From assembly GCA_903904615.1 (NCBI GenBank), contig CAIVDG010000340.1, positions 1 through 5,297 of the forward strand: DNA of 5,297 bases, written 5' to 3'. This DNA is from an uncultured Acidimicrobiaceae bacterium (lineage in GTDB: Bacteria; Actinomycetota; Acidimicrobiia; Acidimicrobiales; Ilumatobacteraceae). The position numbers and the translations under genes were made by a program. A model generated the notes under the pieces. It did not search any database, was not told where the DNA came from, and saw only the letters and a program-made list of their open reading frames with translations. How positions within the stretch are numbered: the stretch's first letter is position 1; each line of letters starts with the position of its first letter. Of this stretch, positions 1 to 5,297 are shown one piece after another.

Positions 1-1107
1 ATGTGGTTACACATGGAAATGGTTGATGACGTCAAAGGAATTCGGGGTGCATCGAAGGACATTGCTGATGCAGCCGAAGATCTTGCTGAAACAGGTTCAA
101 CGCTGCTGTACATCTTGATTGCTGCGAGCGTTCTGCGATGGATTCCTTCTCGCTGGTGGCGCCTGAGCCACAAGGCGTTGATTCTCCCGTATGCATTTGC
201 AAGTTGGCACTTCTACACAGCAACAAAACCGTATGCAAACAATTCACTATGGGGTTGGTGGTTTACCACCTTCATGATTGTTGGTGTTGCGGCATGGGTA
301 TACCGAGTGATGTGGCGCGACACGGTACGCAAAGGGGAACTTCACCGTGTGGCCAATCTTCACCATTCAGGACACTCACTCACTGTTGAACTTGAACCAC
401 TTGGCACTCCACTTCAGTACACCGCAGGTCAATTCGCATTTCTGAAAGTAGGAAAGAGAGGTCTTCGTGAACCACATCCGTTCACAATTGCTTCACATCC
501 CACAGAGAATGTCTTGCGGTTCGTTATTAAAGATTTAGGAGACTGGACTCAGCGCGTAGGAGAAAAACTTCGCGTGAATGACAGAGTCACCGTAGAGGGG
601 CCGTATGGAAAATTGCCGCTCTTTCCTTCGCGCAATGCAGACGAGATCATTTGGATTGCTGGTGGAGTGGGGATAACGCCCTTCTTAGGAGCAGCAACAA
701 CTCTTTCCTCTCGTAACGCGCCGCGACCGCATCTGTTCTATTGCGTGCGGTCACGAGACGAGGCACCAGGGCTAAATGAACTAGAGGAGGCGCATCGCCA
801 TGGTCGCATTCATCTTCACGTTCATTCCTCTGCTGAGGGAAACAGGCTGCGGCGCGAAGATATATCTGCTATTTCCCGCGGTGGAGACCTCTCGCACTCT
901 CATGTGGTGATGTGCGGCCCGAACCCACTTATTACAGACATGCGTTCAGCTGTTCGCTCGATGGGTGTTCGGCATGTTCATGTAGAGGCATTCGACATTC
1001 GAACAGGAGTCGGTCCAGATTTATCCCGCGAGATTGATTCCCTCACAAGGACAGTCACAATTCGAGACATCGGGCAGAAACTCTCTCGAACCATTCCTTC
1101 TGACTAA
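1..1107 (+). CDS. Ferric-reductase-like membrane FAD/NAD(P)H oxidoreductase (probably 5'-partial)
   Basis: This is probably a membrane flavocytochrome that moves electrons from NAD(P)H via FAD to haem and an outside acceptor such as ferric iron or oxygen. The visible 368 residues start with a soluble stretch, then two membrane segments (about 33-48 and 84-103) flanking a region with His57 and His70. Their 13-residue spacing fits haem ligands of the ferric reductase domain. The FAD-binding domain follows, with HPFTIAS at 159-165. The NAD(P)-binding domain has GGVGITPF at 221-228 and MCGPNPLI at 304-311. Family members normally have about six helices and over 400 residues, so the first helices are missing. 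The reading frame is open from base 1, and the gene most likely begins upstream of the window; the ATG at base 1 need not be the start. It converges on the catabolic operon, and its TAA directly abuts that operon's last stop codon. The class is well supported. The electron acceptor is unknown, and a link to the operon is not implied. Confidence 0.8.
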   Translation: MWLHMEMVDDVKGIRGASKDIADAAEDLAETGSTLLYILIAASVLRWIPSRWWRLSHKALILPYAFASWHFYTATKPYANNSLWGWWFTTFMIVGVAAWVYRVMWRDTVRKGELHRVANLHHSGHSLTVELEPLGTPLQYTAGQFAFLKVGKRGLREPHPFTIASHPTENVLRFVIKDLGDWTQRVGEKLRVNDRVTVEGPYGKLPLFPSRNADEIIWIAGGVGITPFLGAATTLSSRNAPRPHLFYCVRSRDEAPGLNELEEAHRHGRIHLHVHSSAEGNRLRREDISAISRGGDLSHSHVVMCGPNPLITDMRSAVRSMGVRHVHVEAFDIRTGVGPDLSREIDSLTRTVTIRDIGQKLSRTIPSD

Positions 1108-2289
1108 CTAGACAGCGGTAGTGAGTGCGTCGTATTCATATACCCAGTCAAGAATCGACATTCCTGGTGGGCTGATTGAGAAAATCAAGTCTCGGTCTAT
1201 TTGTTCCTGACCATCAACCATGTGAAATAGGTCCCTATTCATAAATGATGAGTTTTGAACCTGCGCAGTGCGACCCCGACGCGCATCTTCATATCTACGT
1301 AATGCATCAGCTGCGTCACTGGTGTTTACATCTGACAGACAGCGTGCGAGAACTACGGCATCTTCTATGGCTTGGCACGAACCTTGCGCCATAAACGGAA
1401 GCATAGGGTGACATGCATCGCCGAGCAGTGTGGTTGTACCTATTCCCCACTGTTCCAATGGTTCACGGTCGAACAACGCCCACCGAAACACTGGTTCTTC
1501 AACTCTCTCAAGTAGCGAGAGAAATTCCGGAGACCATCCTTCAAATCGTGAATGCAGATCTTCCAACGTTCCCTGTTCAGTCCATGATTCGATTTCCCAA
1601 GATTCCTCAGGAGAAATGCAAACAAGATTGAGGTGGCTTCGACTCCGGCCAATGAAATAGCTCACAACATGGCGGTCCGGCCCCATGCGGTTAGTCACAT
1701 CAATCGGCAGATCATCAACAGCGCTACGCGGGACTAATGCGCGATAGGCCGCCGACCCACTAAATCGTGGCCTATCAATTCCGCCAACGCACGGCCGCAC
1801 TACAGAATGGATCCCATCTGCGCCAATCACAATGTCAAATGACTGAGATGAACCGTCTGCGAAAATTACTTCAGACGATGCATCGCTCGGCTTAACTGAA
1901 ACAACATGCGTTGAAAACTTCAGCGCCACATTCAAGCAAGTAGCGACAGCGTTACCCAGAATCTCTACTAACTCATTACGTGCCACGTTTGCAAGCGGTA
2001 CTTGATGTTGAGACAAGAAGCTTTCATCAAGTTCTGTTGCTCTAATAATGGAATCATCTTCCCAGCGGCGAAGTATTACTCGATGTGGATTCACCGATAT
2101 CTCTGAATATGCCGCACCGAGGCCTAGTGAATGCAAGAGCCGTCCAGCATTAGGACTAATTTGCACACCGGCACCAATTTCTCGGATGCCTGCAGAGCGT
2201 TCAAAGACCGTCACATCATGAGAATGTTGCGACAGCGCAAGAGCTGTAGTGAGCCCGCCTATTCCGCCGCCAACAATTGCAATTTTCAT
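1108..2289 (-). CDS. FAD-dependent aromatic hydroxylase, salicylate hydroxylase-like
   Basis: This is a group A flavoprotein monooxygenase (FAD_binding_3 type) of 393 residues, the usual length. Such enzymes use NAD(P)H and O2 to hydroxylate a phenolic ring in the cytoplasm, sometimes with loss of a carboxylate (salicylate hydroxylase, 3-hydroxybenzoate 6-hydroxylase, 6-hydroxynicotinate monooxygenase). Visible motifs are the N-terminal dinucleotide-binding GGGIGG at 7-12 with acidic Glu30 ending the second strand, the GADG motif at 156-159, and the FAD-ribityl GD motif at 290-291 followed by HPMLPFMAQGSCQAIEDA. The C-terminal DWVYEYDA at 381-388 resembles the tail of salicylate hydroxylases. 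It is the last gene of the operon. Its ATG lies 2 nt after the TAG of the preceding gene, with no clear Shine-Dalgarno, so translation is probably coupled. It is self-sufficient and needs no reductase partner. The fold and reaction class are secure; the substrate is not determinable. Confidence 0.88.
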   Translation of the reverse strand: MKIAIVGGGIGGLTTALALSQHSHDVTVFERSAGIREIGAGVQISPNAGRLLHSLGLGAAYSEISVNPHRVILRRWEDDSIIRATELDESFLSQHQVPLANVARNELVEILGNAVATCLNVALKFSTHVVSVKPSDASSEVIFADGSSQSFDIVIGADGIHSVVRPCVGGIDRPRFSGSAAYRALVPRSAVDDLPIDVTNRMGPDRHVVSYFIGRSRSHLNLVCISPEESWEIESWTEQGTLEDLHSRFEGWSPEFLSLLERVEEPVFRWALFDREPLEQWGIGTTTLLGDACHPMLPFMAQGSCQAIEDAVVLARCLSDVNTSDAADALRRYEDARRGRTAQVQNSSFMNRDLFHMVDGQEQIDRDLIFSISPPGMSILDWVYEYDALTTAV

Positions 2290-2291
2290 AA

Positions 2292-3443
2292 CTATGCGTC
2301 AGCTAGTAGGACCGCGCCGTATTTATCTAGCGATTGATTTGATGCAACAAGATGTTGTGCAGAACCTTGACTATCTCTAAAGCAGCGTTGCAGTGGACTT
2401 GAATTAAACAATGCACCAGCACCAGCAAAACTCATAAGGCGTGAAATTGCAGCAACTGCGGTCTCCGTGCAGTAGGCGGTCATAGCGGTCACAGCGGCTT
2501 CCTGCCGTGCATTGAACTCAGCGCCATGTTCCATTGCATTGTCAACTTCTGCGAGGGTGGCAAGCGCGTGTGCTTGCACAGACTTCAGTTGTTGACTACT
2601 GCGACCGAGTTCATATTGAAATGCACCACGATCTGCAAGGCGACCATCGAAACCACGTGACTTACCCCGCGCATACACAACTAACTCGTCAATGAATCGC
2701 GTGCATGCACCAAAAGTAAATCCAAGGTTCTCACCAGCTACAAAGACTGGGTAATTCAATCCAAAAATCGCACCACCACGCTTTGGTGGCTCCATTGGAT
2801 CAACTGTCAAAGCCGTTGGAACAAATACATCTTTCGCGGTGATGGAAACACTTCCGGTTCCCTTCAACGCCATAACATTCCAATCGCCGTGCACTGTGGC
2901 TTCTGCAGTACGAATGACCGCAAGAGTGACAGTTGGCTGGTCCGATGCTTCGATTGCAGTCAACATTGCCCAATCGGCATGACGAACTCCACTTGCATAA
3001 TTCCACGTGCCGTTGACCAATACTCCACCCTCTACGCGAGTAAATGTTCCAGTCGGCGATGCCACAGCTGCGAGAAATGGCGATGGGTCTGCGCCAAATA
3101 ACAAGTCAACACCCTCTTCACTGAGGCGTGACCCAGCGGCTGCCGCTGCACCTGCGTGATTAAAACCAGTCCATGCTGCAGTTGCGTTTGAGTAACTCAA
3201 TGCGGTGAAATAGCGGCATTGGTCCGCCAATAACAACCGGTCGCCACCAGCTTCAAGAGGCGCCTTAATCATCGGTACGCGAATCTGACGCATGAGGTCA
3301 ACTAATGCTGGCGGAGCATCACCTAGTTCTTCAGACTCTGCAGCAGTTGCATCGAATTGCGAATGCAACTCAGAGATTTCGCTGACTAACTGTTCGATTG
3401 GACGCGCCTTGTGGTTACTTGCACGTGACGTTGTCATTGTCAT
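2292..3443 (-). CDS. Flavin-dependent monooxygenase, acyl-CoA dehydrogenase fold (HsaA/HpaH/IacA group)
   Basis: This 383-residue protein has the acyl-CoA dehydrogenase fold but resembles the oxygenase components of two-component flavin hydroxylases, such as HsaA (steroid ring), HpaH-type 4-hydroxyphenylacetate hydroxylase and IacA (indole-3-acetate). Such enzymes take reduced flavin from a separate reductase and use O2 to hydroxylate a ring, usually next to an existing hydroxyl. Visible signs are an N-terminal helical region, a central beta domain with WNYASGVRHADW at 147-158 and GTGS at 195-198, and a C-terminal helical domain with LQRCFRDSQGSAQH at 351-364, characteristic of the Acyl-CoA_dh_2 group. 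The glutamate motif of true acyl-CoA dehydrogenases is not visible. The ATG overlaps the upstream gene's stop (TGATG), and AAGGAG sits 7 nt before it, which fixes this start over a second ATG two codons in. No flavin reductase gene is visible nearby. Substrate unknown; the choice of oxygenase over dehydrogenase is fairly confident. Confidence 0.82.
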   Translation of the reverse strand: MTMTTSRASNHKARPIEQLVSEISELHSQFDATAAESEELGDAPPALVDLMRQIRVPMIKAPLEAGGDRLLLADQCRYFTALSYSNATAAWTGFNHAGAAAAAGSRLSEEGVDLLFGADPSPFLAAVASPTGTFTRVEGGVLVNGTWNYASGVRHADWAMLTAIEASDQPTVTLAVIRTAEATVHGDWNVMALKGTGSVSITAKDVFVPTALTVDPMEPPKRGGAIFGLNYPVFVAGENLGFTFGACTRFIDELVVYARGKSRGFDGRLADRGAFQYELGRSSQQLKSVQAHALATLAEVDNAMEHGAEFNARQEAAVTAMTAYCTETAVAAISRLMSFAGAGALFNSSPLQRCFRDSQGSAQHLVASNQSLDKYGAVLLADA

Positions 3444-4222
3444 CAGAAAACTCCTTCATAACTGCCACCATCAAGTTGCAGATTTTGACCGCTGATATAT
3501 CCAGCTTGTGCTGAACAAAGAAATGCAAAAGCATCACCAAATTCATCGGGACGACCCAAGCGACGTGCCTTGATTGATGCAATCTGTTGCGCTCGTGCCT
3601 CTTCGTATGTGATGCCGAGCATCTTCATTGCAACGTGAGCCATCTGTTCTTGACGAGCAGTGTCAAAACGTTCGGGCAACAATTGGTTTACTGTGACGTT
3701 GAATTGCGCAAGATCCTTTGATAGGCCTTTCAAGACTCCTGTAAGTCCCAAACGTGTTCCATGCGACAAACTCATCAACGAATTAGGTGACTTAACCATT
3801 GCTGAGCTCACTGCAATAATTCGACCAAATCCACGCTCTTTCATGCCAGGAACAACACGCTGCACAAGACCTAACGGCCCAGTAAGTGCTTGCAGCACCG
3901 CAGAGTTCCAATCATTGACTTCAATGTCAAGAAAACTTTTGGGTGATGGCCCTTGACCGTTCAGCAAGAGAATGTCTGGCGCTGGGCACGTTGCCATTAG
4001 TTCGTCTTGCACACTTGAAGTTGCTGAATCACCCACAACTCCAATTGCTTCAACGCCATAACGCGACGCCAGTTCTGCAACCGCAACATCAACATCTACT
4101 TGATTGCGTCCATTGATGACAACATTGACTCCTTCACGCGCAATGCTTTCTGCACATGCACGTCCGAGTCCCTTACTTGAGCCTGCAAGGATTGCCCACT
4201 TCCCCTTTATCCCAAGATCCAT
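3443..4222 (-). CDS. SDR-family oxidoreductase with non-canonical active site
   Basis: This is a short-chain dehydrogenase/reductase of 259 residues, the classical SDR length, expected to be cytoplasmic and NAD(P)-dependent. Visible are the glycine-rich cofactor loop GSSKGLG at 14-20, LLLNGQG at 85-91 in place of NNAG, Ser139/Ser140 after strand 5 (IIAVSS), and a C-terminal SGQNLQLDGG at 244-253. The YxxxK catalytic motif should fall near residue 153, but the sequence reads SHGTR at 153-157, so Ser replaces Tyr and Arg replaces Lys. From memory, a subgroup of SDRs shares this Sxx(x)R pattern, so it may be a natural variant and not damage. The rest of the protein is intact. Its ATG lies 4 nt after the dioxygenase stop, without a clear Shine-Dalgarno, and its TGA overlaps the next ATG by one base. 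In aromatic operons SDRs oxidise side-chain alcohols or dihydrodiols; the exact role here is unknown. Confidence 0.85.
   Translation of the reverse strand: MDLGIKGKWAILAGSSKGLGRACAESIAREGVNVVINGRNQVDVDVAVAELASRYGVEAIGVVGDSATSSVQDELMATCPAPDILLLNGQGPSPKSFLDIEVNDWNSAVLQALTGPLGLVQRVVPGMKERGFGRIIAVSSAMVKSPNSLMSLSHGTRLGLTGVLKGLSKDLAQFNVTVNQLLPERFDTARQEQMAHVAMKMLGITYEEARAQQIASIKARRLGRPDEFGDAFAFLCSAQAGYISGQNLQLDGGSYEGVF
3451..3457 (-). promoter_or_regulatory. Strong Shine-Dalgarno of the acyl-CoA dehydrogenase-fold monooxygenase
   Basis: On the minus strand GAAGGAG lies 7 nt before the ATG at 3443, inside the last codons of the SDR gene. It is the only clear ribosome binding site in the operon; the SDR and FAD hydroxylase starts have none I can see. 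It supports the 3443 start and suggests extra translation of this enzyme. Confidence 0.75.
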
Positions 4223-4226
4223 GGCG

Positions 4227-5183
4227 TTACATCAATCCACTTGCTTCGCGAGCAGCAGCAATAGCAGGAAGGTCGGACGGGTTAAAAAATTCTTCAGGCG
4301 GATCTTTGGGTCCCCACACTGAGAATCCAGCTGGACCATCTTCACCTTCCCAGTCGAGGCGACGATGCACTTGATCCCACACTTCCTCATCAACAATTTG
4401 ATCCATGTCTGAGAAGAACTCAAACATATTTCCTGATGGATCACGCAAATACCAGAACACATTGGCTCCGAGATTGTGTCGACCGACCCCGATAATGCTG
4501 GACACGCGTTTGTCTTTCAGCACATTTGAACCGGCAAGACCCACAGCATCAATGTCATCTACCTCTACTGCGTAATGATTGAGATACGAGGTAGGGCCCG
4601 GCTGAATCATCAAGTTGTGATGATCGGACTCAACACGCATGAATGTTGCGAAACCTTTCATGATTTGGTCTGAGATGCGGTAACCCAAAACATTGGAATA
4701 AAAATCAACTGCTTTATCTAGAAATGGCGTTCCGAGAACAACATGCCCGACGCGACGAACAACTGGCATTTCTGTGTGCAACACAGCATCTGCGCGGGTG
4801 TTGACGCGTGTCCGTTCACCCGGGCCGTTGAATGCGCGTGTCTGAGTTGGCGTCAAAGAATGTGGCAAACCCACATCAATGACAATTGTGTGGCCAAAGA
4901 TTGGGTCTGTACAACGCAATGTGGTGCTGTCACCCGTAGATGCAATTCCCGCGTCAGCCAACCGCTTTGTGATGGCGGCAATATCGGCTTCTGTGTCACA
5001 ACTGAGATGCATTAACGACAGGTGGCGGTATGTACCTTCCTGTATTTGCATCTGCACGGGACGGTCTGGGGTGCCGAGCACGCCGTCAGATGTTGCACTC
5101 ATTCCGTGCTCTAACCAAAAGTCGAAGAGTTCCTGCGGATTCGCCACCGAAAGTTGAATATCTAAAAGACCGTTTAGTGCCAT
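4227..5183 (-). CDS. Type I extradiol ring-cleavage dioxygenase (VOC superfamily)
   Basis: From the ATG at 5183 this encodes 318 residues, close to two-domain extradiol dioxygenases such as BphC and HsaC (about 300). Such enzymes use Fe(II) (or Mn) and O2 to open a catechol ring beside its two hydroxyls, in the cytoplasm. The N-terminal VOC domain (about 1-125) lacks metal ligands, as is normal. The C-terminal domain (about 142-258) has the expected triad: His147 in VGHVVL, His203 in LNHYAVEV and Glu255 in NMFEFF. Active-site counterparts of BphC are also visible: His188/189, His236 and Tyr245. The stretch from Gly234 to Glu255 nearly fits the extradiol signature, with Trp in place of an aliphatic residue before Tyr245. 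A tail of about 60 residues containing VWGPKDPP follows. In-frame upstream starts (ATG at 5201, TTG at 5219) are rejected because the promoter -10 at 5190-5195 lies inside them. First gene of the operon; substrate unknown. Confidence 0.88.
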   Translation of the reverse strand: MALNGLLDIQLSVANPQELFDFWLEHGMSATSDGVLGTPDRPVQMQIQEGTYRHLSLMHLSCDTEADIAAITKRLADAGIASTGDSTTLRCTDPIFGHTIVIDVGLPHSLTPTQTRAFNGPGERTRVNTRADAVLHTEMPVVRRVGHVVLGTPFLDKAVDFYSNVLGYRISDQIMKGFATFMRVESDHHNLMIQPGPTSYLNHYAVEVDDIDAVGLAGSNVLKDKRVSSIIGVGRHNLGANVFWYLRDPSGNMFEFFSDMDQIVDEEVWDQVHRRLDWEGEDGPAGFSVWGPKDPPEEFFNPSDLPAIAAAREASGLM

Positions 5184-5219
5184 GCCAAAATAGTACGACA
5201 TCAAACTATTTGACGTCAA
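5184..5219 (-). promoter_or_regulatory. Leaderless promoter of the catabolic operon
   Basis: On the minus strand the -35 is TTGACG (plus 5214-5219), followed by an 18 bp spacer and a -10 of TACTAT (plus 5190-5195). Six bases later comes the dioxygenase ATG (5181-5183). Transcription would therefore begin at or next to the A of the ATG, leaving no room for a ribosome binding site, and none is seen. This geometry is common for leaderless actinobacterial genes, and it decides the start of the first gene. The -35 lies wholly inside the 14 bp palindrome. Confidence 0.7.
5188..5211. repeat. Second inverted repeat over the operon -10 box
   Basis: AAATAGT at 5188-5194 and ACTATTT at 5205-5211 are perfect reverse complements separated by 10 nt, with the dyad centre between 5199 and 5200. 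It covers the -10 hexamer of the leftward operon and shares four bases with the 14 bp palindrome. The two dyad centres are 15 bp apart. It may be a second binding site for the same regulator or a chance product of AT-rich promoter sequence. Confidence 0.5.
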
Positions 5220-5221
5220 AT
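5208..5221. promoter_or_regulatory. Perfect 14 bp palindrome, candidate operator
   Basis: ATTTGACGTCAAAT reads the same on both strands over 14 bp, centred between 5214 and 5215. It contains the -35 TTGACG of the leftward operon and the same hexamer for the rightward gene. A dimeric repressor bound here would block RNA polymerase on the operon promoter and probably on the regulator's own. The size and symmetry suit MarR-type operators. The sequence is certain; the function is inferred. Confidence 0.7.
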
Positions 5222-5241
5222 TATCTGCCTAGAATGTGGCT
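5209..5241 (+). promoter_or_regulatory. Probable leaderless promoter of the divergent regulator
   Basis: TAGAAT at 5230-5235 matches the -10 consensus at five of six positions and ends 6 nt before the ATG at 5242, the same geometry as the opposite promoter. Upstream, TTTGAC (5209-5214) or TTGACG (5210-5215) could act as -35, but the spacers are only 15 or 14 bp. This promoter may therefore be weak or depend mainly on its -10. The -35 candidate lies in the palindrome, so autoregulation is likely. Confidence 0.5.
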
Positions 5242-5297
5242 ATGAAAATTGGGAAATACGTAGACGAGACAGTGGCGACCTGGCAGCAACAAAGACC
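5242..5297 (+). CDS. Probable MarR-family transcriptional regulator (3'-partial)
   Basis: Only the first 18 codons plus two bases are present, reading MKIGKYVDETVATWQQQRP (the last codon, cc-, must be proline). Many actinobacterial and proteobacterial MarR regulators open with a helix of this shape, followed by W, charged residues and R-P-D-L-D, just before the first conserved helix. The match is short and made from memory, so the call is tentative. The context supports it: the gene is divergent from a catabolic operon, and the shared 58 bp region contains a perfect palindrome, the usual setting of a MarR repressor that responds to the pathway's aromatic substrate or intermediate. The ATG lies 6 nt after a TAGAAT hexamer, which suggests a leaderless transcript. 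An in-frame GTG at 5236 is less likely because it sits almost on the -10. The gene runs off the window. Confidence 0.5.
   Translation, partial: MKIGKYVDETVATWQQQR

Noticed and set aside
27..36. TGACGTCAAA, identical to ten bases of the operator palindrome
   Set aside because: It lies within coding sequence, lacks the matching left arm and has no promoter beside it; a chance match is likely.
1..1107. The reductase as the flavin-reductase partner of the operon's monooxygenase
   Set aside because: It is a membrane haem-type protein on the opposite strand with its own promoter outside the window; nothing ties it to soluble flavin supply.
2275..2284. 10 bp palindrome AATTGCAATT next to the start of the FAD hydroxylase
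   Set aside because: It is made by the codons for Lys-Ile-Ala-Ile after the start codon; a regulatory role inside the operon is not supported.
3345..3370. 8 bp inverted repeat AGTTGCAT / ATGCAACT with a 10 nt loop
   Set aside because: It sits inside the N-terminal coding region of the monooxygenase, has no T-run and is not at a gene boundary.
2292..3443. Annotation as a fatty-acid acyl-CoA dehydrogenase
   Set aside because: The C-terminal RCFRDSQGSAQH pattern, the lack of a visible catalytic Glu motif and the operon partners favour a flavin-dependent monooxygenase.
3660..3956. 98-codon open frame on the plus strand, antisense to the SDR
   Set aside because: It overlaps a well supported gene, has no recognisable domain or ribosome binding site, and its composition looks like a reading-frame shadow.
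5184..5219. N-terminal extension of the dioxygenase from a TTG (5219) or ATG (5201)
   Set aside because: The extension would contain the promoter -10, has no ribosome binding site, and the ATG at 5183 gives the usual family N-terminus.

Overview
The window carries a compact four-gene operon on the minus strand that looks like a catabolic cluster for an aromatic compound. It is flanked by the 3' part of a membrane ferric-reductase-like oxidoreductase gene (plus strand, left edge) and the first codons of a divergent gene (plus strand, right edge) that is probably a MarR-family repressor. The bases are nearly all coding. The only real intergenic space is the 58 bp divergent control region at 5184-5241. 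No tRNA, rRNA, CRISPR, insertion sequence or phage signal was seen.

Organism: GC is roughly half by eye. Gene packing is very tight: operon junctions are 4, -1 and 2 nt, and the convergent stop codons touch. Both genes leaving the divergent region appear to have leaderless promoters, with a -10 hexamer ending 6 nt before the ATG. Together with protein style this suggests an actinobacterium of moderate GC with a streamlined genome, for example an aquatic lineage. This is inference; no marker gene is present.

Layout, left to right: (1) 1-1107 (+), ferric-reductase-like membrane protein, probably missing its N-terminal helices. (2) 1108-2289 (-), FAD-dependent aromatic hydroxylase of the salicylate hydroxylase type. 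(3) 2292-3443 (-), flavin-dependent monooxygenase with the acyl-CoA dehydrogenase fold (HsaA/HpaH/IacA group). (4) 3443-4222 (-), SDR oxidoreductase in which Ser and Arg stand where Tyr and Lys of the catalytic motif should be. (5) 4227-5183 (-), two-domain type I extradiol ring-cleavage dioxygenase with all expected catalytic residues. (6) 5184-5241, divergent promoters with a perfect 14 bp palindrome and a second overlapping inverted repeat. (7) 5242-end (+), start of the probable MarR regulator.

How they may work together: transcription runs from the dioxygenase leftward to the FAD hydroxylase. The two hydroxylases could convert an aromatic substrate to a catechol-type diol, the SDR could act on a side chain or dihydrodiol-like intermediate, and the dioxygenase would open the ring. 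The regulator would sense the substrate and bind the palindrome that overlaps the -35 box. The substrate cannot be read from the sequence. No flavin reductase for the two-component monooxygenase and no hydrolase for the ring-opened product are in the window, so the pathway is incomplete here.
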